From contig CALMPJ010000195.1 of assembly GCA_937871585.1 (NCBI GenBank), forward strand, positions 1-55,061: 55,061 bases of DNA, read 5' to 3'. The position numbers and the translations under genes are program-made. The notes below the pieces were generated by a model. That model had not been told where the DNA came from and made no database searches. It saw nothing but the letters and a program-made list of their open reading frames with translations. Of the stretch, positions 37,882 to 46,846 are shown in pieces (positions within the stretch are counted from its first letter, which is position 1; the number at the start of each line of letters is the position of its first letter). Origin of the DNA: an uncultured Acidobacteriota bacterium (GTDB lineage Bacteria > Acidobacteriota > Blastocatellia > Pyrinomonadales > Pyrinomonadaceae).

Positions 37882-38072
37882 GTTCGATTGCCGATCGCGC
37901 TCGTCTGTCTGTCGACGTCACCGATCGAACAAAAGCAGCTAGGTTTTACTTGAAGGAACGCCGCTGCGAAAGCAGTGCTTCAAGTAATGTGAACCCTGAA
38001 CACGCGCAAAGGGTTCACGCTTTAGGTCGGAGTCGTTACGAAGAGAAGCGTGAACGACTCCGGCCCTTTTTT
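37882..38072 (+). ncRNA. Candidate structured RNA: four hairpins ending in an intrinsic terminator
   Basis: Four stems in a row. Stem A: 37882-37890 with 37922-37930 (9 bp, one G-T). Stem B: 37948-37955 with 37978-37985 (ACTTGAAG/CTTCAAGT) enclosing 37962-37967 with 37972-37977 capped by a GAAA tetraloop, with a 6-nt bulge. Stem C: 37989-37997 with 38010-38018 (GTGAACCCT/AGGGTTCAC). Stem D: 38025-38037 with 38053-38065 (13 bp), followed by T6. It starts 15 bp after the STAS-like gene stop. It may be a 3' UTR or a separate small RNA; no known RNA family was recognised. Confidence 0.55.
38025..38072 (+). terminator. Strong intrinsic terminator
   Basis: 13-bp stem (GGTCGGAGTCGTT with AACGACTCCGGCC, one G-T pair) and a 15-nt loop, then TTTTTT at 38067-38072. 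It ends plus-strand transcription from the STAS-like gene before the convergent methyltransferase gene at 38079. Confidence 0.9.
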
Positions 38073-38078
38073 GAAATT

Positions 38079-38756
38079 CTAGTCGACCCTATTCAAACCG
38101 CAAAAGTAGACACTCGGATAAAGAACTCGCGACATACCGGTCGAGCAAATAGTAGAGAGCATTAGACGTCTCCTCGAATAGAGTTTCTCAAAATAGATAT
38201 CGGTCATGTCAGTAACATTACCAAACGCTACTTTCAGCATTTGATGCAGCTCATTTCTAGAATACCCTGCGTGTGAGCCAAACTCGTTTCTAAATTTGCC
38301 GCGCATACGCATCTTCCAGTCATCGAGATTCCACCGAAGTTTATCCGAGACGCTGCCCTCTTTTGCTCCGATATATCCGACCAGCCGATCTCTATTTGGT
38401 GTTCCGATCCAATAGCCGCCGCCCGGCTTGAGTACGCGTGACATCTCGCACAGCGCCTTGATCGGATCCTCGATATGCTCAAGCGCATGGTAGCTATAGA
38501 CGAGATCAATGCTCGAATCCGGCAAATCCAATGCCATAGCGTCGCCGATCCGCAGCCCTGCATAGGTCTTTGCGATCGGATCGAACTCATTTTTGATGTC
38601 GATCCCTTCGACCTTGCCGCCAAAGTAGTCGGCAAGGATCGCAGCTTCAATACCCTTGCCGCAGCCGACCACTAGAATTCGGTCAATCGGACAATTGACG
38701 CGTTCCATGATCAGATCCGCAACTTTGGCGGTCTTATTGTCCGCAAAGGGCAACAT
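38079..38756 (-). CDS. Class I SAM-dependent methyltransferase
   Basis: 225 residues. Motif I ILVVGCGKGIEAAILAD, acidic residue in KVEGIDIKN, motif GDAMALDLPDSSIDLVYSYH and VLKPGGGYWIGTPN place it in the Methyltransf_11 group. The substrate is unknown. It is 59 bp downstream of the radical SAM gene on the same strand; such pairs often modify lipids, cofactors or glycans. Confidence 0.85.
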   Translation of the reverse strand: MLPFADNKTAKVADLIMERVNCPIDRILVVGCGKGIEAAILADYFGGKVEGIDIKNEFDPIAKTYAGLRIGDAMALDLPDSSIDLVYSYHALEHIEDPIKALCEMSRVLKPGGGYWIGTPNRDRLVGYIGAKEGSVSDKLRWNLDDWKMRMRGKFRNEFGSHAGYSRNELHQMLKVAFGNVTDMTDIYFEKLYSRRRLMLSTICSTGMSRVLYPSVYFCGLNRVD

Positions 38757-38815
38757 CGAAACAGGCTCCTGTAAAAATGGATACCTGCAATGATATACCT
38801 GCTCTTTGAATTCAG

Positions 38816-39841
38816 CTATTCGGTATTTAGAACACGAGCGACTGCCTCGCGGCTGGGGCCGTTGCCTTTTCGCTTGTTGTACTCGGCAAGCGAGATCTGT
38901 GGGTCACGCCAGGCGTCTAGGTGGCCGACTTGGTGGACGCATTGGATGGTGCAATTGGGTGCGCACCATTTTTCGGTGTGGTATTCTCGGTCGATGTCGG
39001 TCTGGGTGTAGTCGTGGAGCAAAATTCCCGGTGTGCCGCGTTGCTGCGAACACCAAGAGACGATTCCGGCCTCATCGACATAGAGATAGCGAGCACCTGC
39101 TCGGCAACGCCATTCGTATGTGCCGCCATCGACGAGAGCATCTTGGAACCAATTCCAACGGGCGTACGAGCGAGTTCCCTTCGACTTGATCTCTTTGTAA
39201 ACTTCCTTTTCACGAGGCGTCAGGCCTTTTAGCAAGCCGTCACCGTCGTGGATAACACCGACCGTTGACGAGAAACCAAGTTCACGCGCACGATTGGCGA
39301 TCTGCAACGCTTCTTCAGGATTAGCAACTCCACCGCCGACTACGCTGTTAATGTTTACCTTGAATTTTGCATGGTCGCGCAGGTTTATTAGCTTCGAATC
39401 GAGAACCTTTAGGCTCTTTTTCGAGACATCGTCAGGCGTGACGTTGTCGATCGATATCTGAAGATAATCGAGTCCGGCTTCGTTTAGCTTTTTGACCTTC
39501 TCGGGTTGGAAATAGTAGCCGTTCGAGATCAGACCGGCGATCATGTTGTGATGACGAATTCGCTCGACGATCTCGTAGATCTCAGGATGCATCATCGGTT
39601 CGCCGCCTGAGATCGTCACGACCGAAGTCCCTAACGCCGCCAGCTTATCAATGCGTTTTAGCATCTCGTCAATTGGCACCGGATCGCTCGTTTTGTCGAA
39701 CTCGTTACAGTAAGTACACGCCAAATTACACCGCCGCATCGGCACGATGTGCACCAACACAGGATGTTTGGTCGAAGCAAAAGCACGAACCGTGTGCCGC
39801 ACTCCGCGTGTAAATCTACTGAAACTGCTCGCCTTAGGCAT
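38816..39841 (-). CDS. Radical SAM protein with C-terminal Cys-rich (SPASM-like) region
   Basis: 341 residues. The 4Fe-4S/SAM motif is C38-x3-C42-x2-C45 (CNLACTYC), followed by the GGEP motif in [15 protein letters not shown]. The C-terminal part carries several Cys ([30 protein letters not shown]) that could bind an extra cluster. It resembles the HpnH/MoaA-like group; the reaction cannot be read from sequence. Likely in one unit with the methyltransferase gene. Confidence 0.85.
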   Translation of the reverse strand: MPKASSFSRFTRGVRHTVRAFASTKHPVLVHIVPMRRCNLACTYCNEFDKTSDPVPIDEMLKRIDKLAALGTSVVTISGGEPMMHPEIYEIVERIRHHNMIAGLISNGYYFQPEKVKKLNEAGLDYLQISIDNVTPDDVSKKSLKVLDSKLINLRDHAKFKVNINSVVGGGVANPEEALQIANRARELGFSSTVGVIHDGDGLLKGLTPREKEVYKEIKSKGTRSYARWNWFQDALVDGGTYEWRCRAGARYLYVDEAGIVSWCSQQRGTPGILLHDYTQTDIDREYHTEKWCAPNCTIQCVHQVGHLDAWRDPQISLAEYNKRKGNGPSREAVARVLNTE

Positions 39842-39902
39842 AAACGCACCAAACCATCGAACCTTTGATTATACGATTCGAGTCAGACCTATTCAAATCA
39901 AC

Positions 39903-39939
39903 AAAAATGCCCCGAACGCCTTTAACGACGTTCGAGGCA
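39903..39939 (-). terminator. Intrinsic terminator after LolA-like gene
   Basis: On the minus strand TGCCTCGAACG pairs with CGTTCGGGGCA (one weak pair) around a 10-nt loop, followed by TTTTT (A run at 39903-39907 on the plus strand). It lies 19 bp after the LolA-like stop codon and closes the Lol-like operon. Confidence 0.85.
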
Positions 39940-39957
39940 CTTGGAAAACTCTCAAAC

Positions 39958-40662
39958 CTAGCTCTTGATCACTTTGGTCCCGGCTGGGAACGAGAACGAA
40001 AACACACCATAGTCAATAATTCCGTTCTTTGTGAAGTTCGACAGAAGGATCGTCGTCGTGTCTCCATTATTCGACGTTACCTTTGCCTGCACTGGCATTC
40101 CGTTGCCGTCAACCCAGAGATCAGCAAGCTTATAGCTATTTGCAGTGATCGGTGTCATTTGGAGATGAATGGTCTTGGCTCCGCCGCCAACAGTAGCCTC
40201 GCCAATATAGACAACCTTGTAATTCTGCTTCAGTTCTTCGCGAGACATACTAAGGAATCCTAAGGGTCCGGCCAAACGATCGTTACCTTTAGCTGCCTTG
40301 CTAGTTTTTCCTTGGTACCCTTGCTTAAGCGTCGGCCGATAGATCTTATAATCGTCTCCTACAACGATCATATTCTCTTCGGGCTTGACCCAATCTACGC
40401 GTGCATACATTTTGGTTTTTCCCTTCTTAGGAATGTAATGTACGTTGCCTTGTACCGTTTCAGCATTGGCCTCGCCCAAAGCGGCATCAACCTTGACCAT
40501 AGTAACGCTGCTCTTTAGAAAGTTAAGGCTCTTGTTATGAGCGTCCATCCTATTCAGGATCTCGCCGAGCGGCCCTTGGGCGTTTGTGGATATCGCCGAG
40601 GCAGCGAGAAGTGCTGAAAAAACAAAACTTGTGAATAAAAATGACCTTATTACTTTATTCAT
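39958..40662 (-). CDS. LolA-like secreted protein
   Basis: 234 residues with a signal peptide cleaved after STNA near residue 28. The mature protein has the LolA/LolB half-barrel pattern: LNRMDAHNKSLNFLKSSVTM at the start, VDWVKPEENMIVVGDDYKIY, then YKLADLWVDGNGMPVQAKV and DTTTILLSNF. LolA family members carry lipoproteins or lipids across the periplasm. Last gene of a four-gene operon with an ABC ATPase and a lipoprotein. Confidence 0.8.
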   Translation of the reverse strand: MNKVIRSFLFTSFVFSALLAASAISTNAQGPLGEILNRMDAHNKSLNFLKSSVTMVKVDAALGEANAETVQGNVHYIPKKGKTKMYARVDWVKPEENMIVVGDDYKIYRPTLKQGYQGKTSKAAKGNDRLAGPLGFLSMSREELKQNYKVVYIGEATVGGGAKTIHLQMTPITANSYKLADLWVDGNGMPVQAKVTSNNGDTTTILLSNFTKNGIIDYGVFSFSFPAGTKVIKS

Positions 40663-40671
40663 AAAAACCTA

Positions 40672-40845
40672 TTATTTGGCAGTATTTGCCTGAGATTGGA
40701 CGGTCGTGGCGGGCGTTCGGGTTGCCTTGTCGGACTTGTCGAACCACGAGTTTGGCGTTAGGAAAATGAATGCAATGATCATCAGGCAGAACACATCATA
40801 CTGCCAAGTGCCGCGTTCGTGGTCCCATAAGATCAGCCTTTTCAT
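40672..40845 (-). CDS. 57-residue single-span membrane protein
   Basis: Start at 40845, where ATG overlaps the ABC ATPase stop (ATGA), giving tight translational coupling; an upstream start in the same frame would lie inside the ATPase gene. Starts [17 protein letters not shown], then one hydrophobic span ([14 protein letters not shown]) and a short Ser/Thr/Gln-rich tail. No family recognised. It sits where a permease gene would be expected in a LolCDE-like operon. Confidence 0.7.
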   Translation of the reverse strand: MKRLILWDHERGTWQYDVFCLMIIAFIFLTPNSWFDKSDKATRTPATTVQSQANTAK

Positions 40846-41516
40846 TCTGCTACGACTCCATCCCGCATCCTGATAATTCGCGAACAAACGGCCGCCGCCT
40901 CAGGATTATGCGTGATCATAATGATCGTCTGGCCGAGCTGTTTGTTGAGATCGCGGAACATATTGAGCACGATCTCGCTGTTCTCGGTGTCCAAGTTTCC
41001 GGTCGGCTCGTCCGCCAAAATGATCGCCGGACTGTTGATGACCGCACGAGCTAGCGCCACACGCTGTTGTTCGCCGCCCGACAATTCAAGCGGCTTGTGG
41101 TGCATCTTATCCTCAAGTTTCAACAAACTCAAGACCTCATGTCGCCGTTTCGCATCACCGTTGCTGTTCCCGGTATGTATCTTTTCGGCAAGTTTCAGAT
41201 TGCCATCCGCAGTAAGCGTTGGGAAAAGATTGAACCGCTGGAATACAAAACCGATCTTGCGGCGTCTAATATCGGTCCGCGTTGCGTCCGAAACCTTGGC
41301 AAGGTCTTCGCCATCAATGATGATCGAACCGCTCGTCGGACTAAGCAAGCCGCCCATTACATGCAGCATCGTCGATTTCCCGCAGCCCGAAGGCCCCATG
41401 ATCGCGACAAACTCACCTTTCTCGATCTCGATGTTCACGCCCTTCAACACCGGCACTTCGGATTTGCCGACGGTGTATGATTTCTTGAGATTTTCAGTTC
41501 GAAGGATCGCGGTCAT
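40842..41516 (-). CDS. ABC transporter ATP-binding protein, LolD/MacB type
   Basis: 224 residues. Walker [11 protein letters not shown]-loop [10 protein letters not shown], signature [14 protein letters not shown], Walker [14 protein letters not shown] and H-loop ITHN. This subfamily (LolD, MacB, FtsE-like) pairs with FtsX-type permeases and extracts lipoproteins or substrates by mechanical force. No permease is in the operon. It overlaps the upstream lipoprotein gene and downstream 57-residue gene by 4 bp each. Confidence 0.93.
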   Translation of the reverse strand: MTAILRTENLKKSYTVGKSEVPVLKGVNIEIEKGEFVAIMGPSGCGKSTMLHVMGGLLSPTSGSIIIDGEDLAKVSDATRTDIRRRKIGFVFQRFNLFPTLTADGNLKLAEKIHTGNSNGDAKRRHEVLSLLKLEDKMHHKPLELSGGEQQRVALARAVINSPAIILADEPTGNLDTENSEIVLNMFRDLNKQLGQTIIMITHNPEAAAVCSRIIRMRDGVVAE

Positions 41517-42595
41517 GGTTGGAATTTGTTGCCTACCGGCGGCGTTGTGGTTAAAGGCTGAGCTGCACTGGTCTCACGAAGCTTGGCGTCTAGATCGACC
41601 TCTTCAAGGTTCCACGAATTTTGAAGTACAAAAGCCGTCTCGGGAAAAACATTTCCGATCTTTACGTCTTCCGGCGTCTGGTATTTGAGTCGCATAGAAT
41701 ACTTCTCTTTTGGCCGCGTAACTAGTATCTCAAGCGGCAGATTGTTGTAATTGCCGGTCGAGGTCAAGTTGCCCTCCATACCGTAGGTAATGTCAGATTC
41801 GATCTCGCCTGCTTTATCAAAAAGCTGCAATCTGGCGAGCCTGATGCCGCCAACACGGTCGAACCAAAACCGGCGCTCGATCTGCAAAGTGCCATCGTCA
41901 CGCTTAACAAGTTCGTCGAGCAAGTAATAGCCGCGCATTACTGTTCGCAACGGCGATTTCTTTGGGGTCGAAGCATCTTCCTCAGCCTGAAAAATCGAAC
42001 TGACGGTATACGTTTTTGCAGCTTCGATCGGGCGAACAAGGATCGCCTCCGTAAAATGCTGCGGTCGGAGATTCGAAAAGGCGTTTACGCTCTCTTTGAT
42101 TGCTTGGCCGTTATCGAGATCCTTTTTGTTCAGATCTTTCTGCAGTTTGGTGTAATCGGCGCTGTTGGTGCCCTTTACAAATTTCTTATATTTTCCGCTG
42201 CCGCCATCTTGCAAGATAGCGACGCGAAATGTCGATCCGTCAGAAGTCATCTGTGCGACGTCGCTCTTGATGACCGGCACCTGAACTTTCATCCTGATGC
42301 TCGCCGGACGCTGGACAACGATTTCGCCATCTGCACTGCGATAGACCTCCTTATTTCCAAACTCTGCAAACGAATTATCCTCAAATTTGAGATAAAACTT
42401 CGCCTGCATCGAACCAACTCGGGCAAATCGATCAACCTCTTTCAACAGGTCGGCTCGTGATGCCTCTTCGGTTTTGAGCAAACGCGCTGTTTTTTGGTCA
42501 TCTTTGATGATTCCGCCACACGCTGCGGACAACACGGCCGCTGAAAGCAGTCCGGAAACTATGATTTTTCGGGAAAACCCAAAGAACTTCATCAC
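41513..42595 (-). CDS. Lipoprotein with LolA/LolB-like (DUF4292-type) fold
   Basis: 360 residues. Lipobox VLSAAC with Cys26. The mature part has the pattern [60 protein letters not shown] and [20 protein letters not shown], similar to LolB/DUF4292 half-barrel proteins. It may accept lipoprotein or lipid at a membrane. First gene of the Lol-like operon. Confidence 0.7.
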   Translation of the reverse strand: MMKFFGFSRKIIVSGLLSAAVLSAACGGIIKDDQKTARLLKTEEASRADLLKEVDRFARVGSMQAKFYLKFEDNSFAEFGNKEVYRSADGEIVVQRPASIRMKVQVPVIKSDVAQMTSDGSTFRVAILQDGGSGKYKKFVKGTNSADYTKLQKDLNKKDLDNGQAIKESVNAFSNLRPQHFTEAILVRPIEAAKTYTVSSIFQAEEDASTPKKSPLRTVMRGYYLLDELVKRDDGTLQIERRFWFDRVGGIRLARLQLFDKAGEIESDITYGMEGNLTSTGNYNNLPLEILVTRPKEKYSMRLKYQTPEDVKIGNVFPETAFVLQNSWNLEEVDLDAKLRETSAAQPLTTTPPVGNKFQP

Positions 42596-42701
42596 AATCT
42601 GATGTATATCTTGCCGCGTCGGTTGCAGTGTCTGTATGCGAGCCGACGTTCAAAATCAAAAACGAGAGTATATCACGCCAAACGGCCAAACCTTAGCAAG
42701 G

Positions 42702-42740
42702 AAAAACGCGGTTACAAGGCGAAATGTTCCTTGTACCGCG
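42702..42740 (-). terminator. Intrinsic terminator of the act-cox operon
   Basis: 12-bp stem with one bulged base (42707-42719 with 42729-42740). On the minus strand it is followed by TTTTT (A5 at 42702-42706). It lies about 24 bp after the coxD stop codon. Confidence 0.88.
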
Positions 42741-42763
42741 TGATTTAACTAAAAATTTCGAGG

Positions 42764-43099
42764 CTACTGCCCAAACACACCGGTGCCGCGAGTGAAGTAG
42801 TCCTGCATCGTATAAGCGAACATGATCGCGAGCCAGAAAAAGCTGGCGACGGCCGATAGCTTGATCAGCTTCGAGTTCCAGTAAACGTGCATGAAAAACA
42901 AGATCACGAACGTCATTTTCGTGAACGCGATCACCAAAGCCAACAGCGTATTTGCACCGGGAAAAAGCGTTCCGTCGAGATCCCAGAATGATGAAAAATA
43001 CGTAAATATCGTACCGATAACAAGTATCGCAAAAACTCCGATATAGCCTGGATAGCCGATGTGGCCTTCGCCGTGATTGTCGTTATGATTATCTGACAT
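42764..43099 (-). CDS. coxD: Cytochrome c oxidase subunit IV
   Basis: 111 residues, prokaryotic subunit IV family (COX4_pro). His/Asp-rich N-terminus, then three hydrophobic helices (YIGVFAILVIGTIFTYFSSF; TLLALVIAFTKMTFVILFFM; AVASFFWLAIMFAYTM). A structural subunit of the oxidase in the inner membrane. Last gene of the operon, 10 bp after coxC, followed by a terminator. Confidence 0.88.
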   Translation of the reverse strand: MSDNHNDNHGEGHIGYPGYIGVFAILVIGTIFTYFSSFWDLDGTLFPGANTLLALVIAFTKMTFVILFFMHVYWNSKLIKLSAVASFFWLAIMFAYTMQDYFTRGTGVFGQ

Positions 43100-43109
43100 A
43101 AAGCCTCAA

Positions 43110-44048
43110 TTAATGTAAAAAGTGTCGTCCCAGCAAATACAGCAGCGGGAACAGGAATATCCAAACAATATCGACAAAGTGCCAATACAAGCCCGACATT
43201 TCGACCGGCGCATAATATTCGGCACTAAATGTATTCCGAAACGCCATCCATAGCAACCACGCCATAATGCCGAGACCGACGATCATATGCAGAGCGTGAA
43301 GGCCCGTCATCACAAAGTAGATAAAGTAGAAAATGCGTATCTTGTCTCGATATTTATCAGGATCGAAAACGCCATTCGAGAAATAGCCGTTACGCTCAGC
43401 CGCAGTCAAATAGGGCTTGCCGGCCTTCTCTTTCTCCATTGCGTAGTCGAATACATGCTGGCCGTAGTGCCACTGGAATTCACCACGCGGATTTGGCACG
43501 ACCTTATGATCGTCACCGGCTGTTGCAGCGGCACTGGCAGTTGTCTCGATCAGAGGTATCGCAAATGAGTGCTCTTTCTTCGCCGGTTCTGCCTTGTGGT
43601 CCGCATCAGATTCTTTGATCCGTTTGTTCAAACCGTGAACCGGAATAAGTGCACTGTTGTATTTGTCTGTGTACTCAATGACCTTAACGCCTAAGAACAC
43701 TGTTCCGAAGAACATCGTCAGCACGATCATGATCATTTGCATGATCCGGTTGCCGCGCTGAGCGTAGAAAACCGTTAACGCCATTGTCAGCGAACTGACG
43801 ATCAGCACGAGCGTATTCAGGCCGCCCCAAAACGCATCGAGGTGGTTGCTCGCCTCGGCAAATGCCAGCGGATATCGCGAACGAAATACGAGATACGCCG
43901 TAAAGAGCCCGCCGAAGAAGAGAATTTCCTGAACCAGGAACATCCACATCCCGATCGAGACGCTCTCTTCCTGCTGCTGCATGTTCTCGAACTGATGCTG
44001 CAGGCCCGGAGCGTGACTATGTTCGTGTGTGTCTGCGTGTGTAGACAT
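43110..44048 (-). CDS. coxC: Cytochrome c oxidase subunit III with long insertion
   Basis: 312 residues; typical bacterial forms are near 200. Core motifs: [40 protein letters not shown], and at the C-terminus [16 protein letters not shown] and [20 protein letters not shown]. About 110 residues between (roughly 123-235), hydrophilic with [12 protein letters not shown] and [10 protein letters not shown], form a loop or small domain that is not part of the canonical helices. Partner of coxA in the membrane. Confidence 0.93.
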   Translation of the reverse strand: MSTHADTHEHSHAPGLQHQFENMQQQEESVSIGMWMFLVQEILFFGGLFTAYLVFRSRYPLAFAEASNHLDAFWGGLNTLVLIVSSLTMALTVFYAQRGNRIMQMIMIVLTMFFGTVFLGVKVIEYTDKYNSALIPVHGLNKRIKESDADHKAEPAKKEHSFAIPLIETTASAAATAGDDHKVVPNPRGEFQWHYGQHVFDYAMEKEKAGKPYLTAAERNGYFSNGVFDPDKYRDKIRIFYFIYFVMTGLHALHMIVGLGIMAWLLWMAFRNTFSAEYYAPVEMSGLYWHFVDIVWIFLFPLLYLLGRHFLH

Positions 44049-44074
44049 TAGTTTCTAATGGTAAATTCCTATTC

Positions 44075-45751
44075 TTAAGCGTTTACAACCTCTTCGCGAT
44101 GTCGGCGGCGTGCACCTTCGATATCGAGGCCGCTGTCCTCGCCAAACTCGTACGCTTCCCACGTAACGACCGGCGGCGTGTCAAAATTCTCGGTCGGCGG
44201 CGGCGACGATGTTCGCCATTCGAGGCCAGGATGCATCCACGGATTATCCTCAGCTTTCTTGCCGTTAATAAGTGACATCGTCAAATAAACAACCGGCATT
44301 ACGAGACCGACTCCAAGCACCGATGCACCTGCAGTCGAGAATATGTTTAGCACCTGCATTTCTTCCGGATAGGCGGCGTAACGCCTTGGCATCCCCAGAT
44401 ATCCGAGGATAAACTGCGGGAAGAACGTCAGGTTGAACCCGACGAAAACAAGCATAGCCGAGATCTTGCCCCAAAATTCCGAATACATTCGGCCCGTCAT
44501 TTTCGGCCACCAGTAGTGGATACCGCCGAGATACGCAATCACCTGACCGCCCACCATCACGTAATGGAAATGGGCAACGACGAAATATGTGTCCGTTAGG
44601 TGTACTGTCAGCCCAACTGAACCAAGGAACAGTCCGGTTAGACCACCAATAAGAAACAATCCCATAAAGCCCATCGCGTACAACATCGGCGTGTCGAACG
44701 TGATCGAGCCTTTGAACATTGTGGCCGTCCAGTTAAACATCTTGATTGCCGACGGCACGGCAACGACCATCGTCAGGAACGAGAACACAAGTCCCGCATA
44801 GATCGACTGACCGCTGACAAACATATGGTGCCCCCAAACAAGGAAACCAAATACCGCGATCGCGATCGACGAGAAGGCGATAAATTCGTATCCAAAGATC
44901 TTCTTACGCGAAAAATTCGAGATCAGCTCGGAAATGACGCCCATTCCCGGCAAGATCATGATGTAAACCGCCGGATGCGAATAGAACCAGAACAAATGCT
45001 GGAACAAGATCGGGTCGCCGCCGATCGCCGGATCGAAGATGCCAACGTGAGCAGCACGCTCGATAGCAAGCAACAGAACCGTGATCGCAACTACAGGTGT
45101 TCCAAGGATCATCACCAAGCTGGTCGCATAATGAGCCCAAACGAACAGCGGCATACGGAACCAAGTCATTCCCGGAGCACGCATCGTGTGGATCGTGACG
45201 ATAAAGTTCAGTCCCGTAAGGATCGACGAGAAACCGTTGATAAAGATACCAAGACCGACGAGCATCACGTACGAATTCGAAAATGTCGTCGAATACGGCG
45301 TGTAAAATGTCCAACCTGTATCAACGCCGCCTTGCATCAGCCCGATCAGCGTAAGCGTTCCGCCGAGCCAGTAAATATAAAGACTCAGCAGGTTTATCTT
45401 CGGCAAGGCAAGATCCTTCGCACCGATCATCAACGGCAATAGGAAATTGCCGAGGATCGCGGGAATCGACGGAATGAGGAAGAAAAAGATCATCAGCACG
45501 CCGTGCTGCGTAAATACCTTATTATATGTCGCAGTTTCAAGCAGGTCGCTGGCAGGCGTCAGCAGTTCCAGTCTGATCGCAGCCGCATAAAGGCCGCCCA
45601 TCATAAAGAACACCGACACCGAAATGAGATACATCAACGCGATGCGCTTGTGATCCTTGGTCAACAGCCAGGAACGCAGCGTCGAACCGTTAGCAATATA
45701 GCTAACCTTTGGTTCGCCGGCACTTGTTGTTTCTTCTGAATACATATTCAA
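44075..45751 (-). CDS. coxA: Cytochrome c oxidase subunit I, A2-type
   Basis: 558 residues, 12 helices, heme-copper oxidase. Heme and CuB ligands: TQHGVLM (low-spin heme), [17 protein letters not shown] (His-Tyr crosslink region), WGHHMFVSG (CuB His pair) and [11 protein letters not shown]. The YSHPAVY motif replaces the GHPEVY of A1-type enzymes, so the D-channel Glu is absent and the enzyme belongs to the A2 group, as in Rhodothermus-like caa3. Reduces O2 to water and pumps protons. Confidence 0.96.
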   Translation of the reverse strand: MNMYSEETTSAGEPKVSYIANGSTLRSWLLTKDHKRIALMYLISVSVFFMMGGLYAAAIRLELLTPASDLLETATYNKVFTQHGVLMIFFFLIPSIPAILGNFLLPLMIGAKDLALPKINLLSLYIYWLGGTLTLIGLMQGGVDTGWTFYTPYSTTFSNSYVMLVGLGIFINGFSSILTGLNFIVTIHTMRAPGMTWFRMPLFVWAHYATSLVMILGTPVVAITVLLLAIERAAHVGIFDPAIGGDPILFQHLFWFYSHPAVYIMILPGMGVISELISNFSRKKIFGYEFIAFSSIAIAVFGFLVWGHHMFVSGQSIYAGLVFSFLTMVVAVPSAIKMFNWTATMFKGSITFDTPMLYAMGFMGLFLIGGLTGLFLGSVGLTVHLTDTYFVVAHFHYVMVGGQVIAYLGGIHYWWPKMTGRMYSEFWGKISAMLVFVGFNLTFFPQFILGYLGMPRRYAAYPEEMQVLNIFSTAGASVLGVGLVMPVVYLTMSLINGKKAEDNPWMHPGLEWRTSSPPPTENFDTPPVVTWEAYEFGEDSGLDIEGARRRHREEVVNA

Positions 45752-45765
45752 CTATTCCCTACTTG

Positions 45766-46779
45766 TTACTTGCTCGCCGGTTTTGCTGCCGCTGGCGTAG
45801 CCGGAGCCGGAGCCGATGCGGCCGGTTTCGCCGCCGTCGCCGATGCGTTCGGGCTGAGCGACTTGATATAAGCGACAAGCGAATTCAACTGCTCTTCGGT
45901 GACCTGGCCCTTAAATGTCGGCATGATCGGCTGATAGCCTTCGACGACCTGAGACGCGGGATTCAATATCGAATTACGAATATAATTGTCATCCGCAGTC
46001 ACCTTTTCACCGCCAACCAGTGCGATCTGCGTATTAAAGATGTTCTCGAGCTTAGCTCCACGAGCAGCCTGTCCGCCCGAGTGACACGATGCACAGCCGA
46101 GTTTATTCTCGAAAAGGTCCTTGCCCGCCTCTACAGGTGTTTGACCGGAAACGTTGCCGCTCAGCCAGTTATCAAAATCACGTTGCTCCATCACTATGAT
46201 CGAACCGATCATTCCCGAATGGTTCAAACCGCAATATTCCGCACAATATAGATGGTATTTTCCGGGCTTGGTCGCTTCGAACCAGAGATATGTGTATCTT
46301 CCAGGAACAACGTCCGCCTTTGTCCGAAACGCAGGAACATCGAAGTTGTGCAAAACATCCTCGGTCGTCATCGTCAGTTTTACCCGACGGCCAACCGGAA
46401 CGTGAAGCTCGTTGATCTCACGCTGTCCGGTCTCGTGCTGCATCTTCCACATCCATTGTTTCCCAACGACATAGACCTGCATCGCATCGTCCGGAGGTGT
46501 GTACTGTTGAAAATAGATTATCGCTCCACCCAGGAATATCGTCATTGAAACGACAAATGGAATGATCGACCAAGTAACCTCGAGCACCATCGAACCATGC
46601 ATTTCCTCGGGCGTTGCAAATTTTCCACGCTCGCGATACTTGATACCAAACGCGAATATTGCCGCCACGATCGGGATCGAGAAAGCGACGCTGATGACGA
46701 TCAAATACGCGTACAATGCGTCAACCTGCCACGCGAACGTCGAGGCCTGTTCCGGAAAAATTGGTATCCAATTCTGCAT
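45766..46779 (-). CDS. coxB: Cytochrome c oxidase subunit II with fused cytochrome c (caa3 type)
   Basis: 337 residues. Two N-terminal helices, then the CuA cupredoxin domain with His144, Cys179, Cys183, His187 and Met190 (YCAEYCGLNHSGM). A C-terminal cytochrome c domain has the heme motif C229-A-S-C232-H233 (GCASCHSGGQ) and an axial Met candidate in PIMPTFKG. Ends in an Ala/Pro-rich tail of about 30 residues. Receives electrons for the binuclear centre in CoxA. Confidence 0.96.
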   Translation of the reverse strand: MQNWIPIFPEQASTFAWQVDALYAYLIVISVAFSIPIVAAIFAFGIKYRERGKFATPEEMHGSMVLEVTWSIIPFVVSMTIFLGGAIIYFQQYTPPDDAMQVYVVGKQWMWKMQHETGQREINELHVPVGRRVKLTMTTEDVLHNFDVPAFRTKADVVPGRYTYLWFEATKPGKYHLYCAEYCGLNHSGMIGSIIVMEQRDFDNWLSGNVSGQTPVEAGKDLFENKLGCASCHSGGQAARGAKLENIFNTQIALVGGEKVTADDNYIRNSILNPASQVVEGYQPIMPTFKGQVTEEQLNSLVAYIKSLSPNASATAAKPAASAPAPATPAAAKPASK

Positions 46780-46818
46780 AATCAGTTGTCAGCGGCTAGA
46801 GTTAGGCAAGCAAATGCC

Positions 46819-46846
46819 GTTCACTGTTCACTGTTCACTATTCACT
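46819..46846. repeat. Heptanucleotide array (GTTCACT)x3 + ATTCACT
   Basis: Four tandem heptamers that supply the last codons and the stop codon of the SCO gene (VNSEQ end) and part of the spacer before coxB. The ATTCACT unit is shared with the inverted repeat at 13125-13209. Confidence 0.85.

Noticed and set aside
40846..40887. Longer start for the 57-residue protein giving 71 residues
   Set aside because: It would lie inside the ATPase gene; the ATGA stop-start overlap at 40842-40845 is the standard coupled arrangement.
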